Below, one piece after another: positions 29,301-39,667 of a DNA stretch of 52,203 bases. The first letter of the stretch is position 1. The number at the start of each line of letters is the position of its first letter. The stretch is from Candidatus Gottesmanbacteria bacterium. GTDB taxonomy: Bacteria > Patescibacteriota > Microgenomatia > JACOXO01. The position numbers were made by a program, and so were the translations under genes. The DNA is taken from assembly GCA_016182365.1 (NCBI GenBank), contig JACOXO010000017.1:1-52203 (forward strand). Reading direction: 5' to 3'. The notes below the pieces were generated by a model. It made no database searches. It was not told the origin of the DNA and saw only the letters and a program-made list of their open reading frames with translations.

Positions 29301-30094
29301 AAGTCTGTTAGACCGTAATCAGATAAACTTAAATATTCTTCTTCAGAAAGAACAGTTTGGACTTTAATATTGCCAACTAACAAATTAAGCTGTTTGAATA
29401 ATCCTTCAAGTTTTGTTTTCTCTGACTCTCTTTTTTCTTCAAGAGAAATAACTCTTTGTCTTTCTTTAAACTTGGATTCATCAAGTGTTAAATCTCTCAC
29501 TTCTTTATTCTTTTGTTTTGTAGAAATATCTTTTCTCTCTTTTTCAAATTGTTTTTCAACCTCCTTAATTTGTTCTTTAAATGAGTCCACAATTTCATCA
29601 GTTCTTTCTTTTTTCTTCTTATCTAAAGATTTTGTAGCTTCTTTTCTTTTTTGATCGTTAACTTCAGTTACTAAAAATTTGGCATAATAAATAATTCCTT
29701 CAAGCTCCCTCGGTGTCATACCAAGAAGCAAAGACATCTTGCTTGGAGCGCCTTTTGCAAACCAGACATGAGCTACAGCTGTTGCAAGTTCAATATGACC
29801 CATTCTTTCTCTTCTTACTCTACTTTGCGTAACTTCAACACCACATTTATCACAAATTATTCCTTTATATCTAATTCTTTTATATTTTCCGCAGTAACAC
29901 TCCCAATCCTTAGTTGGACCAAAAATTCTTTCATCAAATAATCCATCTTTTTCCGGCCTTAATGTTCTATAGTTAATCGTTTCGGGTTTGGTTACTTCTC
30001 CATAAGACCAATGTTTAATTTCATCAGGGGATGCCAACTTAATAAGAAGTCCGGAAAAATCTGCGATATTATTTAAATTAGTTTGTTTATCCAT
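26378..30094 (-). CDS. rpoC: RNA polymerase beta' subunit
   Basis: 1238 aa; [40 protein letters not shown]. Confidence 0.99.
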   Translation of the reverse strand: MDKQTNLNNIADFSGLLIKLASPDEIKHWSYGEVTKPETINYRTLRPEKDGLFDERIFGPTKDWECYCGKYKRIRYKGIICDKCGVEVTQSRVRRERMGHIELATAVAHVWFAKGAPSKMSLLLGMTPRELEGIIYYAKFLVTEVNDQKRKEATKSLDKKKKERTDEIVDSFKEQIKEVEKQFEKERKDISTKQKNKEVRDLTLDESKFKERQRVISLEEKRESEKTKLEGLFKQLNLLVGNIKVQTVLSEEEYLSLSDYGLTDFFDVRMGAGALINLIKALDLVKIAADLRNEAKKVTGQKHIKITKRLRVVEAFKNAVISPSWMILKNLPVLPPDLRPMVQLTGGRFATSDLNDLYRRVINRNNRLKHLMDLGAPEIILRNEKRMLQEAVDSLIDTTQKPQVRRTGQQKLRSLSEMLRGKQGRFRQNLLGKRVDYSGRSVIVVGPELSLYQCGLPKEMALEMFKPFVLRELIARGVCPNVKSAKNFLDERHPQVFDILEEITKNHPVLLNRAPTLHKLGIQAFYPILIEGSAIRIHPCVCAGYNADFDGDQMAVHIPLSDAAQEEARRLMLPVANLLKPADGSLITFPNKEMVLGCYYVTTLENSDSQKTPKIFAGVSEALYAYQTKKLPLREKIAVNVDGKRMDTSVGRILFNELLPQDLRFINKPVKAADLKKIITDAMKFLDSEKMVLLIDAIKDLGFWGSTLSGGLSVSVFDCLIVPEKKKLVTEAEKKVYDIESNYSNGLITLEEKRRLSNDIWIETTEKLADETWKILPSSNPVKMIIDSGGARASRDQLKQLSAMRGLSVDPLGKIVELPTKSNFREGLSIFEYVTSTRGSRKGLTDSALKTADAGYLTRRLVDVAHDVIVRLEDCKTDLGIYVYKEDKRRTSFAQRINGRIAGADIKDGKKVIVEKNTEISDEQAQIIETTNGIDEVMLRSPLTCNAKYGICQLCYGRDLATRKLVEIGTPAGVVAAQSIGEPGTQLTMRVRHAGGIVGLDVTQGLPRVEELFETRTPKVRSPIVEISGKVKIADVADGIKVLVVSQATRPQEVREYIVPLTSQLLVKDGQLVSSGQQITSGYLDIKEVLSVRGLRGVQKYLIDEVQKVYESQGIPINDKHFEVIIKKMSDKVRVETAGDTDMLPGELVDKATFEEKNGKVLAEGGDAATAQVVVLGITIAALYTDSWLSAASFQETTSILTEAASAGKKDHLLGLKENVIIGRLIPVSEDRAVIKNE

Positions 30095-30095
30095 A

Positions 30096-33000
30096 TTATT
30101 TAATTTTTTCCTCAGTGTTATTAGTAGGAGCTAATGAAGTTAAGCTTGTATTATCTGCAGGAGTTACTGGCGTAGACTGGGGAACGTCTTGAACAAAAGG
30201 TTTTTTATGAACAACGTCCGTTGGTGTAACCGAAAGAGACAGTGCCTGAAGTTCTTTGATAAGAACTTTAAATGATTCAGGTACTGTTGATTCAGGAATT
30301 ACCCCACCTTTTACAATCGCCTCAAATGACCGGGCTCTTCCTACAACATCATCACTTTTAATTGTAAGCATTTCCTGAAGAGTTCTTGCCGCCTTGTGTG
30401 CCTCAAGTGCCCATACTTCCATCTCTCCAAGACGCTGTCCTCCCATTTGAGCTTTACCTCCCAAAGGTTGCTGTGTAACAAGAGAATATGGACCGGTTGA
30501 TCTTGCGTGTGTTTTGTCCTCAACCATGTGGATAAGCTTCATGACATATTCTATTCCAACAACTACCTTTTCTTGGTAAGGCTCGCCTGTCTTACCGTCA
30601 AAAAGCCTCATTTTACCGTCTTTAGCAAAACCGGCTCTAATCAGTTCAGAAACAATTTTTTCCTCTGAAATTTTTTCAAAAACAGGTGTTGCTACTTTAT
30701 AGCCTAGTTTAGCTGCAGCAAGTCCTACATGGGCTTCAAGCAGCTGGCCTAAATTCATACGTGACAACACTGATAATGGAGAAATAATTATATCAACCGG
30801 ACTTCCATCCTCCATATAAGGCATATCGTGCTGAGATACAATTTTTGAAATAACGCCTTTATTTCCATGTCTTCCGGCAAGCTTATCTCCAACAACTACT
30901 TTTCTTATCTGGGCTACTTTTACGATAATTTTTTTAATTGTTCCTGGTTCAAGCTCATCACCTTTTTCACGGTCCAAAATTTTTACTTCGATAACTACTC
31001 CTCGTTCACCATGGGGCATACGAAGAGATGTATCTCTTACTTCTCTTGCTTTTTCTCCAAAAATTGCTCTAAGAAGCCTTTCCTCGGCTGTAAGTTCAGT
31101 CTCACCTTTTGGTGCAATCTTACCAACAAGAATATCATTGGGTCCAACCTCAGCCCCAACTATAACAATGCCTTCTTTATCAAGATTGCTAAGCGCTTCT
31201 TCTCCTACATTAGGAATATCTCTTGTTGTTTCTTCAGGACCAAGTTTAGTATCAACAACACTGGACTCATATTCTTCAATGTTGATTGATGTCAATATGT
31301 CTTCTTTGACTAATCTATCTGAAATAACAATAGCATCCTCATAACCTAAACCTTCATAACTCATATAGGCAATTGTAAGATTCTGGCCTAGTGCCAATTC
31401 TCCCGCTTCAGAGGCGGGACCATCGATTAAAACTTGACCTTTTTGAACTTTATCGCCAACAGAAACAAAAGGTTTTTGTGAAAAACATGTGCTTTGAGCT
31501 GTTCTTTGGAATTTTTTAACCTGATAAACTTCTTCTTTACCGCTTGTTCCTTTAACTACAATCATATTGGCGTCAACATAACTAACTTTTCCTGATTCTT
31601 TGGCTGTTATAACTCTTTCCATTGCAAGCGGAATAACTTTTTCCATTCCAGTTCCAACAATAGGGGAAGCTGGTTTTAGAAGAGGTACAGATTGACATTG
31701 CATGTGTGTACCCATCAAAGCCCTGTTTGCCTCATCATTTGCTAAAAACGGAATAAGGGATGCAGCAAGCCCTACAACTTGTCTTGGAACTATATCAATA
31801 TAACTAATATTCACTGCTTCTGTTTCCATGAAGCTACCTTTATATCTTGCTGGAACATGTGTATCAAGAATGTAACCTTTTTCATCTGTGTTAACCAAAG
31901 CATGAGTAATGTATACATTTTGCTCATCGTCAGCAGATAAATAGACAATTTCCTGAGTTAACTTCATTTTAGTTTTGGACCCTCTAACCTCTTTAACTAC
32001 CTTTCTGTATGGAGTTTCCAAAAATCCATATTCGTTTACTCTGGAATAAAGGGCCATATATGTAACAAGACCGATGTTAGGTCCTTCAGGCGATCTGACA
32101 GGACAGATTCTTCCATATTGTGAAGCATTAATATCTCTTATTGAAAATGAGGCTCTTTCTCTTGATATACCGCCTGAACCCATAACGGTAAGACGCCTTA
32201 AATTATCAAGTTCAGAAAGAGGATTGGTTTGATCAAGAATCGCAGAAAGTTGGCTTGTTCGGAAAAAATCGTTGATTGCTGCAATAACTGGTCTTGCATT
32301 AACAAGAAGAGTTGGAGTAATTTCCATACCGCTTCCTGCCAAACTCATTCTTTCTTTAACCACTCTTTCAAGTCTTAATAACCCTATTCTAAATGCGTTT
32401 TTAGCAACTAATTCACCAACTGTTCTTACTCTTCTATTACCTAAATGGTCAATATCATCGGTATCGCCTTTGCCATTTTGCAATCCTAGAAGATAGGATA
32501 CTGAGGCTATAAGGTCTTCCTTTGTCAAAATCCAATGGTCACGGTCATTTGGTATATTAATACCTAATTTTTTGTTAACTTTATATCTTCCAACATTATC
32601 CAAACTATAACGACGGGAGTTAAAAAATAAATTTTTTAAATATTCGCGGGCGGTATCCAAAACCACTGGTTCACCTGGCCGCATTCTTCTATATATCTCT
32701 AAAACTGCTTCAATTGAGCTCTTTGTAGGATCTTTATCAATTGTAGTTTTAATGTATTGATGTTTAGGATCAGTGTCAACTGCTTTGAAAAGATTAATCA
32801 TTTCTTCGTCGGTTTCAATCCCAACCGCTCTTAAAAAGGTGGTGATCGGGAATTTTCTCTTTCTATCTATTCTGACTGTAATTACATCATTTCTGGAAAT
32901 TGCAAAGTCAAGCCATGAACCATGTTCTGGTCTTATCTCTGAACTATGTAAAATACGGCCTGTGATCCTATCAATATCTGCGGAAAAAAATACTCCGGGA

Positions 33001-33416
33001 GACCTTACTATTTGATTGACAATGCATCTTTCAACACCATTGATGACAAAAGTTCCATTAGCTGTCATCTGGGGAATATCGCCTAAAAATACTTCCTGAG
33101 TTTGTCTTTGGCCTGTTTGTTTATTTATAAGAGTGGCTTTTAATTTAAGAGGGGCATCGTAGGTTACACCTTTTTCAATTGCTTCTTTGTAACTATATTT
33201 TGGTTCTCCAAATGAATGCTCTGAAAATTCCAATAACCAGTTTTTGCCAGTAAAATCCTCAACCGGTGAGATTTCAGAAAGAAGACGTGCAATTCCCGTG
33301 GTTAAAAAAGACGCATATGACTCTCTCTGTACAGAGGTTAAGTCTATGGGTTTTAATGTTTCAGGAAAAGCGCCTCCCCAATACTGCCTAATTGAAGGTT
33401 TATTATTTCCCATCAC
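30096..33416 (-). CDS. rpoB: RNA polymerase beta subunit
   Basis: 1106 aa; [58 protein letters not shown]. Confidence 0.99.
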   Translation of the reverse strand: MMGNNKPSIRQYWGGAFPETLKPIDLTSVQRESYASFLTTGIARLLSEISPVEDFTGKNWLLEFSEHSFGEPKYSYKEAIEKGVTYDAPLKLKATLINKQTGQRQTQEVFLGDIPQMTANGTFVINGVERCIVNQIVRSPGVFFSADIDRITGRILHSSEIRPEHGSWLDFAISRNDVITVRIDRKRKFPITTFLRAVGIETDEEMINLFKAVDTDPKHQYIKTTIDKDPTKSSIEAVLEIYRRMRPGEPVVLDTAREYLKNLFFNSRRYSLDNVGRYKVNKKLGINIPNDRDHWILTKEDLIASVSYLLGLQNGKGDTDDIDHLGNRRVRTVGELVAKNAFRIGLLRLERVVKERMSLAGSGMEITPTLLVNARPVIAAINDFFRTSQLSAILDQTNPLSELDNLRRLTVMGSGGISRERASFSIRDINASQYGRICPVRSPEGPNIGLVTYMALYSRVNEYGFLETPYRKVVKEVRGSKTKMKLTQEIVYLSADDEQNVYITHALVNTDEKGYILDTHVPARYKGSFMETEAVNISYIDIVPRQVVGLAASLIPFLANDEANRALMGTHMQCQSVPLLKPASPIVGTGMEKVIPLAMERVITAKESGKVSYVDANMIVVKGTSGKEEVYQVKKFQRTAQSTCFSQKPFVSVGDKVQKGQVLIDGPASEAGELALGQNLTIAYMSYEGLGYEDAIVISDRLVKEDILTSINIEEYESSVVDTKLGPEETTRDIPNVGEEALSNLDKEGIVIVGAEVGPNDILVGKIAPKGETELTAEERLLRAIFGEKAREVRDTSLRMPHGERGVVIEVKILDREKGDELEPGTIKKIIVKVAQIRKVVVGDKLAGRHGNKGVISKIVSQHDMPYMEDGSPVDIIISPLSVLSRMNLGQLLEAHVGLAAAKLGYKVATPVFEKISEEKIVSELIRAGFAKDGKMRLFDGKTGEPYQEKVVVGIEYVMKLIHMVEDKTHARSTGPYSLVTQQPLGGKAQMGGQRLGEMEVWALEAHKAARTLQEMLTIKSDDVVGRARSFEAIVKGGVIPESTVPESFKVLIKELQALSLSVTPTDVVHKKPFVQDVPQSTPVTPADNTSLTSLAPTNNTEEKIK

Positions 33417-33466
33417 GTATATTATTATTTAAAAAAAATCGTTTTGCTACAGTAACGACAAAAATA

Positions 33467-33488
33467 GCGTACTACAATCAAAGTACGC
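33467..33488 (-). promoter_or_regulatory. Leader hairpin (possible attenuator) upstream of rpoB
   Basis: Minus-sense gcgtac-tttgattgta-gtacgc followed by tatttttgt. Confidence 0.4.
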
Positions 33489-33512
33489 CTAAACGTATTT
33501 AAATGTAGAGTT

Positions 33513-33541
33513 ATTCTATACTACAATATAACTCTTGTCAA
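33513..33541 (-). promoter_or_regulatory. sigma70-like promoter of the rpoBC/ribosomal supercluster
   Basis: Minus-sense TTGACA (33536-33541), 17-nt spacer, TAGAAT (33513-33518). Confidence 0.65.
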
Positions 33542-33706
33542 CAATTAATTGCGTGGCACGTCTAAACCCCATTTTTCCATAGCATATCCAAAACCTTTAT
33601 TTCTTATTAATTTTTCTAATCCTTTAACGCTTTCCAAATTACTAATTCGCCTACCTTCAGTTTTGTAACTACAAATCCGATCCTGGATCGAATTATTTCT
33701 ATCCTA

Positions 33707-33736
33707 GACAAAAAGATCCGATCGGATGAATTTGTC
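33707..33736 (+). repeat. 30-bp palindromic repeat, copy 3 (solo)
   Basis: gacaaaaagatccgatcggatgaatttgtc. Confidence 0.9.
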
Positions 33737-33743
33737 GATCTAA

Positions 33744-34499
33744 TTATTTAGCTAAAACTGAATTTAATTTTTCCGCCTCCTCTAAAAAGTCAGTAACTCT
33801 TGGAGGAGTAGTTTTTAAGATTAGCTCATGATCTCTAAGAGATACGATGTATGATAGTTGCTCAAGAAACCTGAGAGGTACTCTTTTACTTATATATTGT
33901 TGATCAGCTATATAAGCACTAATTGAGTTTCCAATCAGTTTTAGCTGATCCTCTGATAAGTTATCCGAGCCGATTGCGAATTCATTACATCCCCCAAACA
34001 TAGGCAAATAATTATTTGTATTTCCTGTTTGCAACCACTGTTGAACTAAATAATATGCATTATAATAAGAAGTTTGATAATCTAGATCTTTGGCAAGAGT
34101 TATTGGTGAAAATGGTCTTGTTATTAGTCCTTTTGCTTCATCTGGAATAATACCACTATCTTTTGGGTAAGTGAAAGCAAAAGTTTCCAAAGCTTCCGAG
34201 ATCAAAACTTTTGTAGTCCTTAAAGAAGTATAAAACCTATATAGAGGATGATTACTCAGTTCGTTAAATTGATCTTGTGAAAGATAACGTCCTTCAATTA
34301 AAAGTGAAGAAATTTCCTCCTCAGGTAAAGAATAAAGAAATCTTAGTAAATTACCAACATTATCGGTATGCAAAGAAAGTTTAACTCTATGTCCACTGCT
34401 TGGTATAGTAACTTCAGGTAAAACTACAACATGAATATTTTGTGGTTTTTCTTTTGTGAATTGTATATCTGGTTGTAGTTGAGTATGCACGACTTCCAT
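33744..34499 (-). CDS. Hypothetical protein, 251 aa
   Basis: Long non-overlapped ORF, no family recognised; MEVVHTQLQPDIQFTKEKPQNIHVVVLPEVTIPSSGHRVKLSLH. Confidence 0.65.
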   Translation of the reverse strand: MEVVHTQLQPDIQFTKEKPQNIHVVVLPEVTIPSSGHRVKLSLHTDNVGNLLRFLYSLPEEEISSLLIEGRYLSQDQFNELSNHPLYRFYTSLRTTKVLISEALETFAFTYPKDSGIIPDEAKGLITRPFSPITLAKDLDYQTSYYNAYYLVQQWLQTGNTNNYLPMFGGCNEFAIGSDNLSEDQLKLIGNSISAYIADQQYISKRVPLRFLEQLSYIVSLRDHELILKTTPPRVTDFLEEAEKLNSVLAK

Positions 34500-34576
34500 A
34501 CAAGTTATTATATTATAGGTTGATATAAATTGGAGGGCTTTTATGAGTATTTTTAAATTAATGGTATTATTTAGTT

Positions 34577-34738
34577 ATGAATAATAAAATTCTAAAGAAG
34601 AAAAGAAGTGACACGAAAATTGGCACCATTGAAAAGAAATATGGAAAGGATTTTGGCGTTAGATCTGATAAAAAACTAGGTTCCTATTTAAAAGAAAAGG
34701 GGTATTCTTCACTAAGTAAGTTACTAATAAATGAGTAA
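34577..34738 (+). CDS. Small basic protein (53 aa), first gene of a two-gene cassette
   Basis: Not in the ORF track; manual translation MNNKILKKKRSDTKIGTIEKKYGKDFGVRSDKKLGSYLKEKGYSSLSKLLINE*; overlaps the next ORF start. Confidence 0.65.
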   Translation: MNNKILKKKRSDTKIGTIEKKYGKDFGVRSDKKLGSYLKEKGYSSLSKLLINE

Positions 34739-35342
34739 GTCAAACTTAATTATTCCCTCACAAAAAGAACTTGAATCTAGATTTTCGTTCATTAATAACA
34801 AAGTTTTGAGAGTAAATATTGTAATTGCTTTTAGATATATAATTTTTCTAATCAATATAGAGAGCGACCTAAAACTTCCAGGCGCTATTTTATACTCATT
34901 ATACAAAGATATTATTTTATACACCGCTACAATAGTAGAGAGCTGTATTCATTACTGCCTGAAAGAATATATTGATTCTGGTCAACTGAAAAGTACTGAC
35001 ATTATGCCTTATGAATGGAAAGACAGTGTATGTAAAGATTTATATCTAATTTCAGAAGACGAAAAAGTATGTGGCGTTATAAGACATAAAGTTAGCGAAC
35101 ACTTTACTGACAAAACACAGTTTAAAACATTGAATGAAGCTTGTTTGAAAGCTAATTTATTTGATAAATCTCTGTTTGACAAAGCCGAAAATCTGCGAAA
35201 TATAAGAAACAATATACATTTGGTAGCTTTAAAAAGAACTGACGATTATTATGAAAAAAAGGACACTCAAGAAGCTTTTGAGATAGCAAAAACCATTATT
35301 GAAAGAGTTGAGAATAAATTAATGAAATTGCAAAAAATCTGA
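34731..35342 (+). CDS. HEPN-like domain protein (203 aa)
   Basis: Helical; C-terminal AENLRNIRNNIHLVALKRTDDYYEKKDTQEAFEIAKTIIERVENKL resembling the HEPN R..H motif region. Confidence 0.55.
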   Translation: MSKSNLIIPSQKELESRFSFINNKVLRVNIVIAFRYIIFLINIESDLKLPGAILYSLYKDIILYTATIVESCIHYCLKEYIDSGQLKSTDIMPYEWKDSVCKDLYLISEDEKVCGVIRHKVSEHFTDKTQFKTLNEACLKANLFDKSLFDKAENLRNIRNNIHLVALKRTDDYYEKKDTQEAFEIAKTIIERVENKLMKLQKI

Positions 35343-35378
35343 ATAGCTATATTTACGTTTCCAAAAAATATTTAAGAT

Positions 35379-36236
35379 TTACCAAGTTATTGAATTGAAT
35401 ATGCTTATCATTTCACTTTGAATCTCTGGATTTGTTTGTCCTCCCTCGTTGCTAACAACAATAAAATTGTATTGATAACCATTTTTTTTAATAACATTCT
35501 CATATCCCTTATAAGAATTCCCTGAAGCTGATTTATTAGGAATATATTCAGCAAGCGAACTCCAACCGTATGGACCACTATCTGATTCCTGGAGCGTGGA
35601 AATTGCATTATTTTCTTTATTTAAATAATATGTAGAATCTCCAATTACTACTTTATCTTTATTAGTAAGAAACTTATTATATTCATCCTCATTAAAAAAG
35701 ATTCCGCCCGCTTGACCTTTATTTTCTTCTTCAACTGTAATAATTATATATAATCCGTCTCTCTTTAAAGCAATTGTCCTACCTTGAATATTAAGATTTG
35801 CGAATCTTTCCTTTAAAGGAAAATCTTCGCTTGTTTCTAAATCTAATAGACTCCAATCATCTGGATATCTAATTGAGAAATTATTAAAATTAAAATTATT
35901 AGTAAAAGTCGCAGGAATTTCACTGGTTGGTTCAATTACCTGATTAGTAGAAGTTGGACTTGGAGCACTTGGTGTAATAGTTGGTGTAATAGTAAGTTGA
36001 TTTTGATAAGCTTGTTGTCTAACTGTTTGGAAATCTTTATAAAGTAAATAACCCACAGTACTTAATAATAATACTAGTAAAACTAATATTAACCACTTTT
36101 TAGATATCTGTTTCGGGTTTGACTGTAAATGTTTATCTGAAGTATTTTTAATAGAATTTTGTGTAATATCTGCTTGTGTTTGCATAAATTGAGAGTTGCT
36201 TTCTTTCGTATTACTTAAATCGTAATTTTTATTCAT
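35379..36236 (-). CDS. Membrane-anchored hypothetical protein with PsbP-like/extracytoplasmic domain
   Basis: One TM (KKWLILVLLVLLLSTVGYLLY), Thr/Pro/Ser linker, NFSIRYPDDWSLLD motif. Confidence 0.65.
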   Translation of the reverse strand: MNKNYDLSNTKESNSQFMQTQADITQNSIKNTSDKHLQSNPKQISKKWLILVLLVLLLSTVGYLLYKDFQTVRQQAYQNQLTITPTITPSAPSPTSTNQVIEPTSEIPATFTNNFNFNNFSIRYPDDWSLLDLETSEDFPLKERFANLNIQGRTIALKRDGLYIIITVEEENKGQAGGIFFNEDEYNKFLTNKDKVVIGDSTYYLNKENNAISTLQESDSGPYGWSSLAEYIPNKSASGNSYKGYENVIKKNGYQYNFIVVSNEGGQTNPEIQSEMISIFNSITW

Positions 36237-36296
36237 AGATATACTCTATATGATAATTCTCAAAGGTTACTTAATCAATGCTCGGTTTGACACTAT

Positions 36297-37259
36297 TTAA
36301 TGCAGATATTTTACAATATTTTGGTTGTGTTCTTCGATGGTTTTGGCGTAGTGGAGTGTACCAGCGTCATCTGAAATGTAATACCAGTAATCTGAATCCT
36401 TAGGATTTGCAACAGCTTTAATTGTTGCAAGACCCGGATTGGCGATAGGTCCTGGGGGCAATCCTGTTACTATATAAGTATTATATGGAGAATCAATTTC
36501 TAGATCACTAGCTGTCAGATGCTTCTTCCACCAGATATTTCCACCCGCATCAAAGCCTACAATATATTGAACAGTTGCATCAGCCTGAAGCGGCCAATTA
36601 TTATTAAGACGCTTAAGATAAATTCCGGCAACGATAGGTCTGTCAGAAGCGTTTTTAACTTCTCTTTCCAGAATAGATGCCAGTGTAATACCTTGATGTA
36701 AAGTAAGCCCTTGCGCCGTTATTCCATTTTTAATGTCTTCCGTTACTTTAGTATAAAAATTTGATCTCATAACACTGGCAATTTCTGTTGGACTGGAATC
36801 AGCTGAAATTCTATAAGAATCTGGAAACATATAACCTTCTTGGGCATTTTGTATAAATTCGTTTTTATCAATTCCAAAGTTGTTATATAAATAATCAGCA
36901 ATTTCCTCAACTCTCCAACCTTCAATAATTTTAACCCATACATCGTTAACTCCATGGGTCAGCTGATTTGCAATTTCGGAAACGCTCATAGCCGGATTGA
37001 GTTCATAATTTCCGGCCTGAATATTCTCGCTTATTCCAGAAATTCTTGTGTATAGAAGAAATGCTTTAGCATTTTTTATAAGACCCTCACTTTTCAGATT
37101 ATTAGCAATTATTGATACATTCTGTCCAGATGAAATGACAAAGTCAACTGGTTCGCTGTCTTTAATATTAACCGGAGATGTTGCAGACAGCCACCAAAAC
37201 AATGAAACTGCTAATACTGCAGTCAGCATGATAATTAATAAAAAACTTTTTCTAAACAT
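36297..37259 (-). CDS. mltG: Endolytic transglycosylase MltG/YceG-like (ORF extends to 37337)
   Basis: LEREVKNASDRPIVAGIYLKRLNNNWPLQADATVQYIVG...SPYNTYIVTGLPPGPIANPGLATIKAVANPKDSDYWYYISD. Confidence 0.93.
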   Translation of the reverse strand: MFRKSFLLIIMLTAVLAVSLFWWLSATSPVNIKDSEPVDFVISSGQNVSIIANNLKSEGLIKNAKAFLLYTRISGISENIQAGNYELNPAMSVSEIANQLTHGVNDVWVKIIEGWRVEEIADYLYNNFGIDKNEFIQNAQEGYMFPDSYRISADSSPTEIASVMRSNFYTKVTEDIKNGITAQGLTLHQGITLASILEREVKNASDRPIVAGIYLKRLNNNWPLQADATVQYIVGFDAGGNIWWKKHLTASDLEIDSPYNTYIVTGLPPGPIANPGLATIKAVANPKDSDYWYYISDDAGTLHYAKTIEEHNQNIVKYLH

Positions 37260-37267
37260 AAAAGTTT

Positions 37268-37465
37268 TTATATCTGAGATATTTTTGCACGTTCGTAGAA
37301 TGAAGACTTGTCTTTTTGTATATATATCCTGCCGCATTTACAGGTTGTTAATATATGGGTATTTTTTTTGCTTACCTTGCCTTTATTAATTGGCATTCCG
37401 CAACCCACACATCTTCCTTGAGCAAGAAGCCACATTTGCAATTGAGCTATAACATTTTTAATCAT
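37268..37465 (-). CDS. Small zinc-ribbon protein
   Basis: 65 aa with CVGCG and CKCG. Confidence 0.6.
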   Translation of the reverse strand: MIKNVIAQLQMWLLAQGRCVGCGMPINKGKVSKKNTHILTTCKCGRIYIQKDKSSFYERAKISQI

Positions 37466-37471
37466 AATAAT

Positions 37472-38755
37472 TTATTCAATTTTAAAAATCCTCATATTAT
37501 CTAACGTATCCACAGCTTCTTTTAATTTCCAGCTATCTGATGAATATAATGTACAAAGTATATCATCTTTTCCTACTTTTTCCTCGATCCTTTTTTGTAA
37601 AAAAATTCCTGCTGCTCTATCAGCAGGACTTCCTAGAATTTTAGCAACTGCTGAAATCTGAAAGTTATCAACGCTGGAAATTACACCTTTTTTATATGCC
37701 ATTATTTCTTTTTTATATTTTCCAAGTTTTAAATCGGTACTCTTTATATGCGAATTGCCTTTCTGGGCTTTTATAATCTCCCGCATTTTTTTTAAAGCCT
37801 GGCCACTTTTTAAAATTTCAGCGGCCACCATTTCTCCTGTTCCAACTTTTTTCTTATCCATTTCCTCATAACATAAATCCAGAAGTTTTGTTGATAACCT
37901 TAAAGCTTTAGCCTCTAGTGCTAACGGTCTTTCAGGATCCTGTTCAAGTACTCTTAATACATCACGACATTCAAGGACTGGACCAACTCCCCGACCCGCT
38001 GGTTCTCTGGTTTCATTAATATCAACAATAATTTTTTTACCGAATTTTCTGGCCAAGACATTAAATTTCTTGGCAACTATCTCTGCATCTTTAAAATGTT
38101 GAATTTTCATTGTTGGTCCAACTGGAACATCAAAAACAATATGAGTTGCTCCTGATGCAATTTTTTTTGCCATTACTGAAACAATAATCTTATCAAAGGA
38201 TTCAAAGGCTAATGGTTGCTCAACTTGAATAATTATATCATCAGCTGGAGCTAGACCCATTTTACCGTTCCAAACAATACAGCCCCCAATACCCATTACT
38301 AATTTTTGAATCTCAGCAGGCGAGAATGTAACATTCGCCAATACTTCCATGGTATCAGCTGTTCCCGAAGGAGAGGTAATTGCTCTTGAAGATAATTTCG
38401 GAATTTTTATCCCAGCTGCCGCAATAATTGGTACCAGAATCATTGTAGTTCTCGTACCAGCAACACCTCCTGTCGAATGCTTATCAGCAACAACCCCTTT
38501 AAAATGTAGAGTTTCACCGGTTTCTGCCATTGCTTTGGTTAAATAAAAAAGCTCATCTTCAGAAAAACCCTCTCTAAAACCTGCTGCTGCAAAATAAGCT
38601 GTTAAAATCGGGCTAAGTCTTTCACTTCCTATCTCATCCATTAAAGTAAATATCTCCCTATATGTTAGCTTTTTACCCAAAAGCTTTTTTCTAATTGCAT
38701 CAATTGCAACATGTTGACTATGGTTATTTTGCTTGCTTACGGTTTTCTTATCCAT
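37472..38755 (-). CDS. Thymidine phosphorylase family protein, AMP phosphorylase-like, without archaeal N-terminal domain
   Basis: DKHSTGGVAGTRTTMILVPIIAAAG...SRAITSPSGTADTMEVLANVTFSPAEIQKLVMGIGGCIVWNGKMGLAPADDIII. Confidence 0.82.
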   Translation of the reverse strand: MDKKTVSKQNNHSQHVAIDAIRKKLLGKKLTYREIFTLMDEIGSERLSPILTAYFAAAGFREGFSEDELFYLTKAMAETGETLHFKGVVADKHSTGGVAGTRTTMILVPIIAAAGIKIPKLSSRAITSPSGTADTMEVLANVTFSPAEIQKLVMGIGGCIVWNGKMGLAPADDIIIQVEQPLAFESFDKIIVSVMAKKIASGATHIVFDVPVGPTMKIQHFKDAEIVAKKFNVLARKFGKKIIVDINETREPAGRGVGPVLECRDVLRVLEQDPERPLALEAKALRLSTKLLDLCYEEMDKKKVGTGEMVAAEILKSGQALKKMREIIKAQKGNSHIKSTDLKLGKYKKEIMAYKKGVISSVDNFQISAVAKILGSPADRAAGIFLQKRIEEKVGKDDILCTLYSSDSWKLKEAVDTLDNMRIFKIE

Positions 38756-38761
38756 AATTTT

Positions 38762-39667
38762 TTATTTGATTTTATGCTTTGCAAAAATCCAAGGACTATA
38801 TTTTTTAGCAGTTAAAGTTATATTTTGTGGTTTTATTAAACCATATTCAGTTATAAATGCAGTGATATTTTCAGGGGGGATTTTATCAAATGCCGGATTG
38901 TAAATTTTAAGTCTGTCCGGTTTAGAAGCCCATATCTCCTCTCCTTCTCTCTCTTCTATCTCAATTGCTCGGGGTGCGTATTTTAAAATTGTTGCTGTAA
39001 CATATAAAGGAACTTTTGCGCCTCTTGCTGAAAGTGAGATTCCATAACTGCCTACCTTATTTAAAGCGCTTCCGTCTCTTTCAATAGCGTCCGCTCCTAA
39101 AAGAATTAAATCTATATCTAAATTATCTTCTTTACTTATCATAAACACAGCCTCAGAATCTGTTATCATGATTGACGAAATACCGTGCGAAGTTAACTCT
39201 CTGGCAGTTATCTGTCCCTGATATCTTGGTCTTGTTTCGGTTAAATAAACTTTAAATTTAATCCCTTCAGAATGAGCGCCTATAAGAATTCCTGTTACTG
39301 TTGATGAATGGCAATGGGTAAGAATCGTGGAGTTGTTTTTAATAAGACTGATTCCATTTTCAACTATTTTTTCTTTGGCTATAGTTAAGGATGCTACCAG
39401 ATTTTGAGCAATAGGCAAAAGTGATTTCCCGGAATTATTTTTTGCCTCGTTTAATAACCAATACATTGCATTTCTGGCTAAAGGCTCTGTCCTTCTTGCT
39501 AAAGCTAAATGCATACCGCTTTTTTCCAAATCATGGTAACTCCATTTACCATCACTTGAATATCTTCCTAATGCTAAAACTGCCTCTTTAGCAACATTAG
39601 TAGCTCCTTGTATAGTTAAATTCTTAATAGACTTTACAGTATTGGCAATATCAGTTTTGTTGTTCAT
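38762..39667 (-). CDS. Ribose-1,5-bisphosphate isomerase (eIF-2B alpha/IF-2B family)
   Basis: ILTHCHSSTVTGILIGAHSEG...VYLTETRPRYQGQITARELTSHGI...LLGADAIERDGSALNKVGSYGISLSA. Confidence 0.82.
   Translation of the reverse strand: MNNKTDIANTVKSIKNLTIQGATNVAKEAVLALGRYSSDGKWSYHDLEKSGMHLALARRTEPLARNAMYWLLNEAKNNSGKSLLPIAQNLVASLTIAKEKIVENGISLIKNNSTILTHCHSSTVTGILIGAHSEGIKFKVYLTETRPRYQGQITARELTSHGISSIMITDSEAVFMISKEDNLDIDLILLGADAIERDGSALNKVGSYGISLSARGAKVPLYVTATILKYAPRAIEIEEREGEEIWASKPDRLKIYNPAFDKIPPENITAFITEYGLIKPQNITLTAKKYSPWIFAKHKIK

Noticed and set aside
30867-31289. 140-aa + ORF
   Set aside because: Antisense to conserved rpoB sequence.
5928-33416. Alternative genetic code (UGA as Gly, as in some CPR lineages)
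   Set aside because: Conserved ribosomal and RNAP genes read through at full length with the standard code.
37472-39667. Complete RuBisCO-AMP pathway
   Set aside because: No RuBisCO large-subunit ORF was found in the window; only two pathway enzymes are visible.
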